A DNA stretch of 64,000 bases, taken from NCBI RefSeq assembly GCF_938015785.1, contig NZ_CALLWC010000054.1:26787-90786 (forward strand), read 5' to 3'. Under the pieces are notes generated by a model. It searched no databases. It had not been told where the DNA came from and saw only the letters and a program-made list of their open reading frames with translations. A program made the position numbers and the translations under genes. Position 1 is the stretch's first letter. The number at the start of each line of letters is the position of its first letter. Positions 42,118 through 51,447 of this stretch are shown here, one piece after another. This stretch comes from an uncultured Campylobacter sp. (GTDB lineage: Bacteria; Campylobacterota; Campylobacteria; Campylobacterales; Campylobacteraceae).

Positions 42118-43352
42118 TATAAATCGATCCTATTAAGCCCGAAATGCTCTTTGAAATCCTCGCAAACACTCTGAAAATCGACGCCTTCAATTTTCGGCTT
42201 GGCTTTGAAAAACTCTAACATCGAATTATACCCGCTAAGCAGCTCCTTGCTCTTTACGCCGTAACTGATCGAAATCCCCGCCTCGAAAAACGCCGCTAGT
42301 TTGTCACAATACTTAAGCGCCTTTCCATCGATTGCGCGAAATTTGTCTTCATTAAACATCTTTAGGCTGCCTTCTGCAAATTTAGGCTCCTTGCCTAGCT
42401 CGAAGGTGCGGTTTTCAAACTCGTCTTTTATAAATTTACCGCCCCCTTTGCGGATGCCTAAAATATAGCTAAAATCATCTCGCATATGTTCCGGCACGAA
42501 AGGTAAAATTTTATCGTCTATTAGCCGCATCTCATATTCGCTGATGATGTCGCTAAGGCCCTTGACGCCGTATTTTACGGGGCTGATGATGTCGCGAGTT
42601 AGGCTTTCGGGCAAATCATGAAATAGCGCGCAGAAAAAATTATACGCCGTGCGCGAGCGGCACGCACCAACTTCAAGCGAGAAAAAGTAGCTTAAAATCG
42701 CGACTACCAGCATGTGTCCTAGCACCGATGTCTCAGGGATGCGCGGCGTCTGCGCCCAGCGTTTTTGGAAACGAAGTCTGCCACTAAGATCGACTATGCG
42801 AGCAAGTTTTTTATTCATCACGATTTTTCGCACGCCGATTAGCTCATAATAATCCTCGAGCTCCTCCTCGACTTTGGCTTTTAGCTCCTCGATGTCGTTT
42901 AGAAACTGGCTCGTTTGATAGACGATATTAAATTCCCAGCGCGTAGAGAGGTAGCTCGCCGCCTTTAAGATCACGGCTTCTTTCTTATGATCTTTGGAAT
43001 TTAGATATTTTTTAAATCGCTCGAAAAATACGCCGTTTTGAATAGGCAAAAGATCGCTTTCGAGGACGCTTAAAACCCATTCGTTGATCTTATCCTTTTT
43101 GGTTTTTTGAATCTGATGAAAGACGTCCGGGCGGATGTCGGTTACGACGATGCGCGCTAAAAACTCGAAAATCCCCGCTTCTATCACATAGTTGATATCC
43201 ACATCGCGCTCAAAGCTAGCGATGAAATAAGCAATGATAAATTTATGCGCCTGTTTGTCGAGCTCGACTAAACTCACCATCTTTGGATAATCGTTCCAGC
43301 GGCTAATGCTTGCGGATTTAAAAATTTGTTCGACTAAATTTGAGCTTATCAT
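42117..43352 (-). CDS. HD-domain phosphohydrolase (YfbR-like core)
   Basis: A 411-residue cytoplasmic protein. The HD metal site is visible in the middle: His in SVLGHMLVVAIL (~214), HD in FFCALFHDLPE (~243), and Asp in LKYCDKLAAFFEAG (~362), as in YfbR-type nucleotide phosphohydrolases. The N-terminal ~170 residues are helical and family-specific. Activity on deoxynucleotides or cyclic nucleotides is inferred. The start overlaps the queF stop by 4 nt, so it is translated as part of the gyrB-GGDEF/EAL-queF operon. Confidence 0.8.
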   Translation of the reverse strand: MISSNLVEQIFKSASISRWNDYPKMVSLVELDKQAHKFIIAYFIASFERDVDINYVIEAGIFEFLARIVVTDIRPDVFHQIQKTKKDKINEWVLSVLESDLLPIQNGVFFERFKKYLNSKDHKKEAVILKAASYLSTRWEFNIVYQTSQFLNDIEELKAKVEEELEDYYELIGVRKIVMNKKLARIVDLSGRLRFQKRWAQTPRIPETSVLGHMLVVAILSYFFSLEVGACRSRTAYNFFCALFHDLPESLTRDIISPVKYGVKGLSDIISEYEMRLIDDKILPFVPEHMRDDFSYILGIRKGGGKFIKDEFENRTFELGKEPKFAEGSLKMFNEDKFRAIDGKALKYCDKLAAFFEAGISISYGVKSKELLSGYNSMLEFFKAKPKIEGVDFQSVCEDFKEHFGLNRIDL

Positions 43353-43729
43353 CGGTAAATTTGATCCGAGTTTATTTCGATTACGGTATGGACATTGCCG
43401 CGCGGATTAAAATCGCCCGTGATTTTCATAAATTTAGGCTTTAATTTGCTTTGCAACGCGCCATAAATTTCATTTATGCTATCTTCGTGGCTAATATAGC
43501 GGTTCATAAAGGAATTTATGTAAATTTTAATCGCTTTAAGTTCGACTACGAGCTTGTCCGGGATATATTCCAAATAGATCGTCGCAAAATCCGGATAGCC
43601 CGAGCGCGGGCAGCGGCAGCAAAACTCGGGCAGGGTTATTTTTATAAGATAATCGCGCTTTTGTTTATTGGGCCAAACTTCTAAATTTTCGATGTCAAAT
43701 TTCTCAATTTCCTCTTCGCCGTATCTCAC
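43349..43729 (-). CDS. queF: NADPH-dependent preQ0 reductase QueF
   Basis: A 126-residue T-fold enzyme that reduces 7-cyano-7-deazaguanine to 7-aminomethyl-7-deazaguanine in queuosine synthesis. Catalytic Cys40 in CRCPRSGYPDF with Asp47, and the NADPH/substrate motif ELKAIKIYINSFMNRYISHED near 78-98. The short single-domain length is that of the unimodular type. The Cys at 37 and 38 just before the catalytic one are unusual. Its start overlaps the upstream GGDEF/EAL stop by 1 nt. Confidence 0.95.
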   Translation of the reverse strand: MRYGEEEIEKFDIENLEVWPNKQKRDYLIKITLPEFCCRCPRSGYPDFATIYLEYIPDKLVVELKAIKIYINSFMNRYISHEDSINEIYGALQSKLKPKFMKITGDFNPRGNVHTVIEINSDQIYR

Positions 43730-45153
43730 TATGATCTCCTTAAATTCGATATATCATTCGGCTTTTCGACACAAAATCCCTGAATATAATCGATACCCAT
43801 TTTATAAAGTTGCATTTGAAATTCCTGCTTATCTACAAAGCGCATTATGGTTTTGATGCCCGATTTAGCGCAGGCTTCATTAATGCCTATGAAGATATTT
43901 TTAATCTTTTCATCGTCTAAATTTTTGTTAAATTCTATGTCATAAACGATAAAATCGACGTTTAGAAATTTTAAATACTCAAAGCTCGCGTTCGAGCCAC
44001 CGAACTGCGATAGCGCGAAGCTAAATCCGAGTTCGCGGAATTTAATCAAAATTTCGTCAAAACGCTTGATCTCCGAATAGATAAGCTTTTCGTTAAACTC
44101 AAACACGATCTTTTTTGGATCGATCAGATTATTATCAATGAGCTTTAAAATTTCATTACGAAACTCGTTATTTCGCAGTGTCTGAGGCATGATCTCGATG
44201 AAAATTTTAGCGTCAATATCTTTAAAATAGATGATCCTAGAAATCTGCCTCATCATCGAAATATCGTATTTAATATCGTAATGATTTAGAAGCAAAATAT
44301 CTAAAATTCTACTTTTTGTGATCTTTTCGCCGCTTCTTAGATCGAGTTTCGGGATCAAATTTATATGCGATTTTACGCCGTTTTTATCTGCAACGCGCTG
44401 ATATTTAAAGCTAAAATTTTCACTATCGATCGCTTCCATAACGTCGGCAGAAAACACGTCGATTAGTACCTTCTCGACGTCGATGGCCTTCTCGCCGTGC
44501 TCTTCGTCGTCCAGGTGATTTATCTTATAAAATAGAGCATTTACGATATTATTTAGATTTCGATCATATGAACTTGGAAGCATTGTAAATTCGCTTTTTA
44601 TCTCTACATTTTTAATCGTTTGACTTGAAATTTTATGCTCAAACATTCGCAAAATATGGCTTAAATTTGTAGCTTTTGATTCCACTCCAAATACGAAGTA
44701 GCCGTTTATAAAGCGACCAATCGGAAGGTCTTTAAAACCTTGCTCCGCCATAAAATTTGAAAGTTCCTTACAATACTCGTATAAAATTTCATCGCCGTTT
44801 TTATAACCGTATCGATCGTTTATGTCGATGATATTTTTAATTCGCAAAAGCACGATATTTATTTGACGATTTTTAGTTAAATCATTGCTTAAAATTTTCT
44901 CGATCTCCTCCCGCACAAATACATGCGTAACGGGATCAATCAGCGTCTTTTGAAAGCCGAAATAAATTTGATAAATAACATAATAAACATAGCAGATTAA
45001 AAGTATCAAAAATAAAATTACGTCGTCAAATTTAAACTCGCCGTTTCGAAACAAAATAATTCCGAAAACAATCAAAACGCAGGTAAACGGCACCGAAATT
45101 TTAAGTGCCGTTATGAAACGATTTTCGCGCTCTTTGGTCTCACTAAATAGCAT
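43729..45153 (-). CDS. membrane protein with degenerate GGDEF and EAL domains
   Basis: A 474-residue protein with two membrane helices near 15-60. Residues ~75-215 are GGDEF-like but the catalytic motif is FINGYFVF where GG[DE]EF is expected. Residues ~240-470 are EAL-like but the EAL triad reads differently (IPKLDL region), the metal-binding DD is SQ (FALSQFGGS), while VFEFNEK and IQGFCVEKP at the end keep the fold. So neither c-di-GMP synthesis nor hydrolysis is likely; a receptor or scaffold role is. It starts 1 nt after the gyrB stop and overlaps queF by 1 nt. Confidence 0.85.
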   Translation of the reverse strand: MLFSETKERENRFITALKISVPFTCVLIVFGIILFRNGEFKFDDVILFLILLICYVYYVIYQIYFGFQKTLIDPVTHVFVREEIEKILSNDLTKNRQINIVLLRIKNIIDINDRYGYKNGDEILYEYCKELSNFMAEQGFKDLPIGRFINGYFVFGVESKATNLSHILRMFEHKISSQTIKNVEIKSEFTMLPSSYDRNLNNIVNALFYKINHLDDEEHGEKAIDVEKVLIDVFSADVMEAIDSENFSFKYQRVADKNGVKSHINLIPKLDLRSGEKITKSRILDILLLNHYDIKYDISMMRQISRIIYFKDIDAKIFIEIMPQTLRNNEFRNEILKLIDNNLIDPKKIVFEFNEKLIYSEIKRFDEILIKFRELGFSFALSQFGGSNASFEYLKFLNVDFIVYDIEFNKNLDDEKIKNIFIGINEACAKSGIKTIMRFVDKQEFQMQLYKMGIDYIQGFCVEKPNDISNLRRS

Positions 45154-47466
45154 CTAAACGTCCAAATGTTTTACATCTTTTGCATGATCTTGGATGTAAT
45201 TTCGGCGCGGCTCGACCTCGTCGCCCATAAAAAGATTAAAGGTATCGCTAGCACTCTGCGCATCGGCGATATTTATTTTTAGTAACCTTCGATTTTCAGG
45301 GCTCATAGTGGTTTCCCAAAGCTGCTCCGGATTCATCTCTCCAAGACCTTTATAACGCTGAATATAAGCGCCTTTTTTCGAGCTTTTTTCGATTTCGTCT
45401 AAAATTTCAATAAAATCCTTGCCAAAGCTTACATCCCGCTCTTTGATCTTTGAATAAACTCTGATCGCCTCTTCAAAGATATAATTGCCGAATAAATTCT
45501 CATCTATCACGAGCTGTTCTAAGCCGCTCGGAGTTTGAACATAAATTCTAATGCCTTCATCATTTACGTAGGAATTTAAGATATTGAATCCTTCGCTTTC
45601 TAAGCGGGATTTTAAAATTTCAAATAACTCCTCGTAGCCAAGGCTTCGCGCTTCGTCGTTTTCTATCAAAAATCTGATCGCGCTAAGCACGCTGAAACGC
45701 TTTTTAAGCTCGTTCAGAAGCGAGCGATAATTTGAAACGATTTTTAGATAATCAATCAAATCCTCGTTGCCGATGCCTTCAAACTCGCCCATATCAATGC
45801 CAGTTTCGATCAAAAACTCACTCAGCGCTTTTTCGTCTTTTAGATAAATTTCTTTTTTACCCTTTTTATATCTAAAAAGCGGCGGCTGTGCTAAATAAAC
45901 ATAGCCGTTTTCCACGATAGGGCGCAAAAATCTAAAGAAAAATGTTAGAAGTAGCGTCTGGATGTGGCTACCGTCAACGTCCGCATCAGTCATAATGATG
46001 ATTTTGTGATAGCGAAGCTTCTCTTCGTTAAATTCCTCACCGATACCACAACCAAAGGCCGTGATCATATTTTTAATCTCTTCGGATTGTAAAATTCTAT
46101 CCAGGCGCGCCTTTTCTACGTTTAAAATTTTACCTCTAAGCGGCAGGATCGCTTGAAACACGCGGTCTCTTCCCTGCTTCGCCGAACCGCCCGCGCTATC
46201 GCCCTCGACTAGATAAATTTCGCTAATACTCGCATCCTTACTCTGGCAATCGGCTAGCTTTCCGGGAAGGGTTCCGACGGAATTTATATTGTCTTTTTTG
46301 CGCGTTAGATCACGTGCTTTCTTCGCCGCTTCGCGACCGCGCGCGGCTAAAAGAGCCTTATTCATAATGGCGCGCGCTTCGATCGGATTTTCTTCAAAAT
46401 ATTTGCTAAGCACCTCAAACGCCATCTTTTGCACGATCGGCTTAACGTAGCTGGAGCCCAGCTTACCTTTAGTCTGTCCCTCAAACTGCGGTTCGGGAAC
46501 CTTTACGCTAATTACCGCAATAAGTCCCTCGCGAACGTCGTCGCCGGTGATCTTCGTGTCCTTTTCGCGCGCAGCCGCATTTGCCGCGACATAATTTGTT
46601 ATCGCGCGCGTAAGACCCGCTCTAAAACCCGCCTCGTGCGTACCGCCGTCCGGAGTTTTGATATTATTTACGAAGCTTAATAAATTCTCGCTATACGTTT
46701 CGTTATACATAAGCGCAAAATCCACCATAACATCTTCCGCGCCGTCGCTAAACGACACGGCTTTGGATATAGCAGGCGCTTTATTCATATCATTTACGAA
46801 GCTTTCCAAACCGCCTTCGAAGTGAAAGTGCTCGTCTCTGCCAGTACGGTTATCTTTAAAATTTATCGTAATTTTTGGATTTAGATACGCAAGCTCGCGA
46901 AATCTTTTTGATAAAATTTTATCGTCAAATTCTAAAATTTCAAAAATTTCATCATCCGGCCAAAATTCGATCGTAGTGCCCGTGCGATTAGTAGTTTTTA
47001 TCTTTTCAAGCTCGGTAGTAGGAATTCCTTTGGCAAATTCTTGTCTATAAATATTTCCGTCACGTTTGATCGTAGCAACGAGCTTTTTTGAAAGCGCGTT
47101 TACGACGCTAACGCCCACGCCGTGCAAGCCGCCGGAGACTTTATAAGTGTCTTTGTCAAATTTACCGCCTGCGTGAAGTACCGTAAGAACCACCGTCGCG
47201 GCAGGAATTTTTTCAGTCGGATGTATATCCACTGGGATTCCACGACCGTTATCACTAACGATACAACTTCCTTCGCTAGTGATCTCGACATCGATCGTGT
47301 CGCAGTAACCTGCCATCGCCTCGTCAATCGAATTATCAACTACCTCGTAGATCATATGGTGAAGTCCGCCAATATTGGTGTCTCCGATATACATTCCAGG
47401 GCGCTTTCTAACAGCCTCAAGACCCTTTAAAACTTTAATATTACTAGCGCCGTAATTTTGCTTCAT
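45154..47466 (-). CDS. gyrB: DNA gyrase subunit B
   Basis: A 770-residue type IIA topoisomerase subunit. GHKL ATPase motifs VVDNSIDEAMAG and DNGRGIPVDIHPTEK at the N-terminus, TOPRIM start VEGDSAGGSAKQGRDR near 420, metal site DADVDGSHI near 497, and C-terminal KGLGEMNPEQLWETTM. It lies 9 nt downstream of dnaN, so dnaA-dnaN-gyrB form the usual origin cluster and continue into the GGDEF/EAL-queF-HD genes. Confidence 0.98.
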   Translation of the reverse strand: MKQNYGASNIKVLKGLEAVRKRPGMYIGDTNIGGLHHMIYEVVDNSIDEAMAGYCDTIDVEITSEGSCIVSDNGRGIPVDIHPTEKIPAATVVLTVLHAGGKFDKDTYKVSGGLHGVGVSVVNALSKKLVATIKRDGNIYRQEFAKGIPTTELEKIKTTNRTGTTIEFWPDDEIFEILEFDDKILSKRFRELAYLNPKITINFKDNRTGRDEHFHFEGGLESFVNDMNKAPAISKAVSFSDGAEDVMVDFALMYNETYSENLLSFVNNIKTPDGGTHEAGFRAGLTRAITNYVAANAAAREKDTKITGDDVREGLIAVISVKVPEPQFEGQTKGKLGSSYVKPIVQKMAFEVLSKYFEENPIEARAIMNKALLAARGREAAKKARDLTRKKDNINSVGTLPGKLADCQSKDASISEIYLVEGDSAGGSAKQGRDRVFQAILPLRGKILNVEKARLDRILQSEEIKNMITAFGCGIGEEFNEEKLRYHKIIIMTDADVDGSHIQTLLLTFFFRFLRPIVENGYVYLAQPPLFRYKKGKKEIYLKDEKALSEFLIETGIDMGEFEGIGNEDLIDYLKIVSNYRSLLNELKKRFSVLSAIRFLIENDEARSLGYEELFEILKSRLESEGFNILNSYVNDEGIRIYVQTPSGLEQLVIDENLFGNYIFEEAIRVYSKIKERDVSFGKDFIEILDEIEKSSKKGAYIQRYKGLGEMNPEQLWETTMSPENRRLLKINIADAQSASDTFNLFMGDEVEPRRNYIQDHAKDVKHLDV

Positions 47467-47475
47467 AATTTTCCT

Positions 47476-48555
47476 TTAAATATTATTTATCGGCATGACG
47501 ACCGTTTTTAAACCATCCGCGCTGAGCACGAACGCCGTATCGGAGCTATTAAAATTTAGCTCAAAAATTTCACTCTCGATGCTGCTTAAAAAATCAAGCA
47601 AGAAGCGATTTTTCACGCCGAAGACTATCTCGCTGTTTATATCAATCGCCGCTTCAATTTCGGTCTTTGCCTCGGAATTATCCTCGTTGATGCTCTCAAA
47701 AATCATTCCGTCCTTCTTAATGGTAACCTTCATCTCCTCGCACATCGCGTTTATCGCTCGCACGCCGCTTACCATCTTATCGCGCGGAATTAAAATTTTA
47801 TATGCCGTATCGTTTGGGATCACACGCTCGTAGTTTGGAAATTTGCCGTTTATAAGCTTCGTAAAAAACTCAAAATTCTCGCTCACAGCTAGCAGCACGT
47901 TTTCGTCGTAGTAAATTTTAATCTTGTCCGAAAATAGCTTTTGAATTTCGCCTATCGCCTTTTTAGGGATTAAAATTTTAGTATCTAGCTCGCCCGCTTT
48001 TGATTGAGTGATCAGCTTATAAACGCTAAGTCGCTTAGTATCGGTTCCGACTAAATTTAAAAATCCCTCTTTTACGTCGATCAAAGCTCCGTTTAGCTCA
48101 TATTTTGGATTGTTCGTATCGATCGACGGATATATTTTTTTAAGGCTTCTACCTAAAATTCCAGCATTTACGTCAAAGCTGTTTTTACCATCTATTGTAG
48201 GAAAGCTCGGAAAATCCCTCGTCTCAAACATCGGAAGCTTGTACTTAGATTTTTTTTGCTTTACGAAGAGCGCTCCGTTAACGGTTTCTAAAGTAACGCT
48301 ATCGTCGCTTAAGCCTTTGATAACGCTAAGGAGTTTGCCTCCGTTTGCCGTAGCTTCTCCTTCCATTTCTATTGAGACATTTTGTAGATTATAGCTAAGG
48401 CCTATTTCGTGATCGGTAGCTTTTATACTAAAAATTCCATCTTTTGCACTCATTAAAAGATGCGAAGTTATCGAGCTTAGATCTTTTTTATCAAGATAGG
48501 AGCCAGTATTTGAAACTATCTCTTCTAGAAGTTTTTTAGTGATTAACACTTTCAT
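47476..48555 (-). CDS. dnaN: DNA polymerase III sliding clamp (beta)
   Basis: A 359-residue beta clamp of three repeated domains. N-terminal MKVLITKKLLEEIV and C-terminal FVLSADGLKTVVMPINNI are characteristic; length is close to the usual 366. It encircles DNA and tethers polymerase III. AAGGATAAA precedes the ATG. The dnaA-dnaN gap holds DnaA boxes. Confidence 0.97.
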   Translation of the reverse strand: MKVLITKKLLEEIVSNTGSYLDKKDLSSITSHLLMSAKDGIFSIKATDHEIGLSYNLQNVSIEMEGEATANGGKLLSVIKGLSDDSVTLETVNGALFVKQKKSKYKLPMFETRDFPSFPTIDGKNSFDVNAGILGRSLKKIYPSIDTNNPKYELNGALIDVKEGFLNLVGTDTKRLSVYKLITQSKAGELDTKILIPKKAIGEIQKLFSDKIKIYYDENVLLAVSENFEFFTKLINGKFPNYERVIPNDTAYKILIPRDKMVSGVRAINAMCEEMKVTIKKDGMIFESINEDNSEAKTEIEAAIDINSEIVFGVKNRFLLDFLSSIESEIFELNFNSSDTAFVLSADGLKTVVMPINNI

Positions 48556-48648
48556 ATTTTTATCCTTTTAAATTTTTATCGTTGTAGTAGTTGGTAAGTG
48601 GTTTTTGTGAAAAACTTATCCTAAAGCTTGTCTTTAGGTAGTTTACCC

Positions 48649-48686
48649 AGTGAGTAAGTAGCTTTGTTTTATTCACTTTCATTCAA
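48649..48686. other. DnaA boxes in the dnaA-dnaN gap (candidate oriC2)
   Basis: Three 9-mers: AGTGAGTAA (48649-48657, minus-strand TTACTCACT), TTATTCACT (48669-48677) and directly adjoining TTCATTCAA (48678-48686). These match the epsilon-group DnaA-box pattern. An AT-rich stretch (48687-48720) follows and could unwind. Confidence 0.65.
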
Positions 48687-48711
48687 CCTTTTTGCTTTAT
48701 TTTCATAAAGT

Positions 48712-50040
48712 CTAAATTTCATTCTTATCCTTTTTGGTTATTTTGTTTTTTAACTCTTCGATCTTTATCTTTAACATCTCGTCGGTTTGAATGAGCTCGT
48801 TGATTTTTTTGATATTTTTGCTGATGGCGCTGTGATCTTTTAGATTAAAAAATGCGGCGATTTTAGGCATTGAGTTTTGAGTTAACTGTTTGGTTAGATA
48901 TATGCAAATTTGGCGCGCTTCGACAACGTTTTTAGCTCGCGTTTTGCTTTTTAGCTCGCTAGGTTTTACGTTTAGCTCTTTTGAAATGACTTCGATGACG
49001 TGCTCTAGGCTCACGCTTGAATATTTTTGATGGATCTGATCTTGAAGCGTACTTTTGGTAAATTCTAGCGTGATTTTCGTGCGAAGTATTGACGAGTAAG
49101 CGTTTAGCTTGTTGATCGCGCCCTCGATCTCGCGGATATTATCGCCCATATTTGCAGCAATATATTCTACGACGTCGTGTGGGATTCTAACGCGGTTTTC
49201 CTCACTTTTTTTATTGATAATAGCAATTTTAGTTTCTAGATCCGGCGGGGTTATGTTTGCTATTATGCCGCTTTCAAATCGCGTTGTGAGGCGACTTTCA
49301 AAGCCTTTTAGGAATTTTGGTGGCAGGTCGTTGGTAAGGACGATTTGGCAGTTTTTGTCTTTCAGCTCGTTAAACGTATAAAAAAGTTCCTCCTGAGCCT
49401 TATCGCGTCCGATTAAAAACTGAATGTCGTCGATGAGCAAAACGTCGCAGTTACGGTATTTTTGTTTAAATTTATCGATCGAGTTGTTTTTAAGGTTAAA
49501 GACGAAATCATTAGCAAACTGCTCGCTGGTAACGCAGATGACGGTCTTTCCTTTTTTAATGCAGTAATTTCCGATCGATTGAAGGAGGTGAGTTTTTCCT
49601 AGCCCGCTAGGTCCGTAGATAAAAAGCGGATTAAAACGGATTCCGGGCTCTTTTGCGACCGTGATAGAGCACTCAAAAGCAAATTTATTTGAATCGCCGA
49701 TGATGAAATTTTCGAAGTTATAATTTTCGCTTAGAATCGTGCTCTTAGGCTTTTCGGAGATGATTTTTACCTTTTCTTTCGGTGAAATTTTAGCTTTTGA
49801 GGTGATTTTGACGATCACGTCGTTAAGCCCGAACTGTTTTTTGATAAGTTCTTTTATTTTAGTGCCGTATTTTGTCTGGGCATATTTGGCGATAAACTCG
49901 TTAGTTGCGTTGTAGATGAAAAATTCCGGTGTCGAGTTTTTATCGTTGAATTTCAAATTTTTAATGTATCTAGAGTATTCGGTAGGTAAAATTTCCTTCT
50001 CTAAATTTGATAAAATTTCTTGTGCTTGCGACGTCGCCAT
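48712..50040 (-). CDS. dnaA: chromosomal replication initiator DnaA
   Basis: A 442-residue AAA+ initiator. Domain I ~1-80; Walker A GPSGLGKT at 143-150; Walker B LLIDDIQFL at 201-209; sensor motifs GFESRLTTRFESG; domain IV with the DnaA signature RQICIYLTKQLT and DHSAISKNIKKI, which reads the DnaA boxes. It binds the boxes on both sides of its own gene and probably represses itself. The start ATG is weakly preceded by AGGGAA. Confidence 0.98.
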   Translation of the reverse strand: MATSQAQEILSNLEKEILPTEYSRYIKNLKFNDKNSTPEFFIYNATNEFIAKYAQTKYGTKIKELIKKQFGLNDVIVKITSKAKISPKEKVKIISEKPKSTILSENYNFENFIIGDSNKFAFECSITVAKEPGIRFNPLFIYGPSGLGKTHLLQSIGNYCIKKGKTVICVTSEQFANDFVFNLKNNSIDKFKQKYRNCDVLLIDDIQFLIGRDKAQEELFYTFNELKDKNCQIVLTNDLPPKFLKGFESRLTTRFESGIIANITPPDLETKIAIINKKSEENRVRIPHDVVEYIAANMGDNIREIEGAINKLNAYSSILRTKITLEFTKSTLQDQIHQKYSSVSLEHVIEVISKELNVKPSELKSKTRAKNVVEARQICIYLTKQLTQNSMPKIAAFFNLKDHSAISKNIKKINELIQTDEMLKIKIEELKNKITKKDKNEI

Positions 50041-50106
50041 TGAATTCCCTTATAAATTAAGCCGCTATTTTAGCTAAATTTCACTAAATTTGCGGTAAAT
50101 TTCAGT

Positions 50107-50135
50107 TTATTCACTGGTGATTAAACTGTGAATAA
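50107..50135. other. DnaA boxes between dnaA and ruvC (candidate oriC1)
   Basis: TTATTCACT (50107-50115) and, inverted, TGTGAATAA (50127-50135). They sit in the 110-bp gap between the divergent dnaA and ruvC genes, overlapping where both promoters must lie. Confidence 0.65.
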
Positions 50136-50150
50136 GTGTGAAAGGTGGTT

Positions 50151-50630
50151 ATGAAAATTTTAGGAATCGATCCGGGAACTAGAAATTTAGGTTATGCGAT
50201 TTTGGAAAAAGATGTGAATAAAATCACCCTCATAGAGGCGGGATTAGTGAAAATGAAAGCCGAAAACGTGCAATTTCAAATGACGCAGATGAATGAGGCG
50301 ATCGATCAAATTTTTAGCGCTCATAAGATTGATGAGGTCGCGATAGAATCGATGTTTTATGCCTATAATCCGCAGTCTGTTTTAAAGCTCGCTCAGTTTC
50401 GCGGCGCACTGGCTCTTAAAATTTTACAAATTTTTGGAAATTTTGCCGAATATACGCCGCTTCAGGTAAAAAAATCCGTCACGGGCAAAGCAAAGGCGGC
50501 GAAGGAGCAAGTTGCGTTCATGGTGAAGCGGATTTTGGGGATTAATAAGGAGATCAAACCGCTTGATATTACGGATGCTATAGCTATCGCGCTTACGCAT
50601 GCAAATGTTATGCGCTTAGCGCCTAAATAG
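50151..50630 (+). CDS. ruvC: Holliday junction endonuclease RuvC
   Basis: A 159-residue junction resolvase. All four catalytic acids are present: Asp7 (LGIDPGTRNLGYA), Glu66 (VAIESMF), Asp139 and Asp142 (LDITDAIAIALTHA). It cuts four-way junctions with RuvAB. ATG at 50151 follows AAAGGTGG; a GTG two codons earlier is disfavoured because it overlaps the ribosome site. First gene of a three-gene operon leading away from the origin. Confidence 0.97.
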   Translation: MKILGIDPGTRNLGYAILEKDVNKITLIEAGLVKMKAENVQFQMTQMNEAIDQIFSAHKIDEVAIESMFYAYNPQSVLKLAQFRGALALKILQIFGNFAEYTPLQVKKSVTGKAKAAKEQVAFMVKRILGINKEIKPLDITDAIAIALTHANVMRLAPK

Positions 50631-50640
50631 GAGGATTTAT

Positions 50641-51447
50641 ATGAAAATCGCTATTTTGCAAATGGACGTGAAAATGGCTCAAAATTTTGCAGATTGTGAG
50701 CAAAATTTTATCCGCGCGCGCGGGCTGATCGATCGCGCGTTAAAAAGAGGCGCGGACGTAGCGGTGCTGCCGGAGGCCTTTAACACGGGCTTTTGCGTAC
50801 AAAATTTCAAGCGCTTAGCCGACGCGGGAGCTGCGCGAACGAAGGGATTTTTAAGCGAAATTTCGCAAAACTGCGGCGCTGTTTTAATAGGCGGATCGAT
50901 AAGCTCCGAGCGAGATAAAATTTATAATTCCGCTTTCGTCTATCAAGACGGAGCCGAAATTTTACGCTACGACAAGATCCACGCCTTTTCGCTCGCTCGC
51001 GAAAACGAGATCGTAAGCGGCGGTGATAAGCTGGGTATTTGCGAGATTAAATTTAAAAATAGCGCGGTTAAAATCGGCGTCGTGATCTGCTATGACCTGC
51101 GCTTCGGTGAAATTTTTCGCGCCTTAGCGCTTCGCGGCGCGCAGGTGGTTTTTGTGATAGCGCAGTTTGTGCAGAGCCGCATAGAGCATTTTATCACGCT
51201 CGCTAAGGCCCGCGCGATCGAGAATCAAATTTTTATCTGCGCGGTAAACGGCTGCGGCGATACGGGGCAGGGCGAGAGTTTCGGCGGAAATTCCATGCTG
51301 ATCGGTCCCGGCGGGGAGATCGTCGCGCGCCTGGGGAAAAAAGAGGTCGTGAAGATTGCTCGGGCGGATTTAGATGAAATTTTAAAATTTCGCGCTAAAA
51401 TGGATATTTTAAAAGATATGAAACCTGAAATTTATAAGGAGTTTTGA
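50641..51447 (+). CDS. nitrilase-superfamily amidohydrolase (omega-amidase-like)
   Basis: A 268-residue carbon-nitrogen hydrolase. Catalytic triad Glu45 (VLPEAFNTG), Lys112 (RYDKIHAF), Cys150 (GVVICYDLRF). The overall pattern is closest to the omega-amidase/Nit2 branch, which deaminates alpha-ketoglutaramate-type amides, but substrate is not certain. AGGAGG lies 7 nt before the ATG. Its TGA overlaps the ATG of the next hydrolase gene by one base. Confidence 0.9.
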   Translation: MKIAILQMDVKMAQNFADCEQNFIRARGLIDRALKRGADVAVLPEAFNTGFCVQNFKRLADAGAARTKGFLSEISQNCGAVLIGGSISSERDKIYNSAFVYQDGAEILRYDKIHAFSLARENEIVSGGDKLGICEIKFKNSAVKIGVVICYDLRFGEIFRALALRGAQVVFVIAQFVQSRIEHFITLAKARAIENQIFICAVNGCGDTGQGESFGGNSMLIGPGGEIVARLGKKEVVKIARADLDEILKFRAKMDILKDMKPEIYKEF

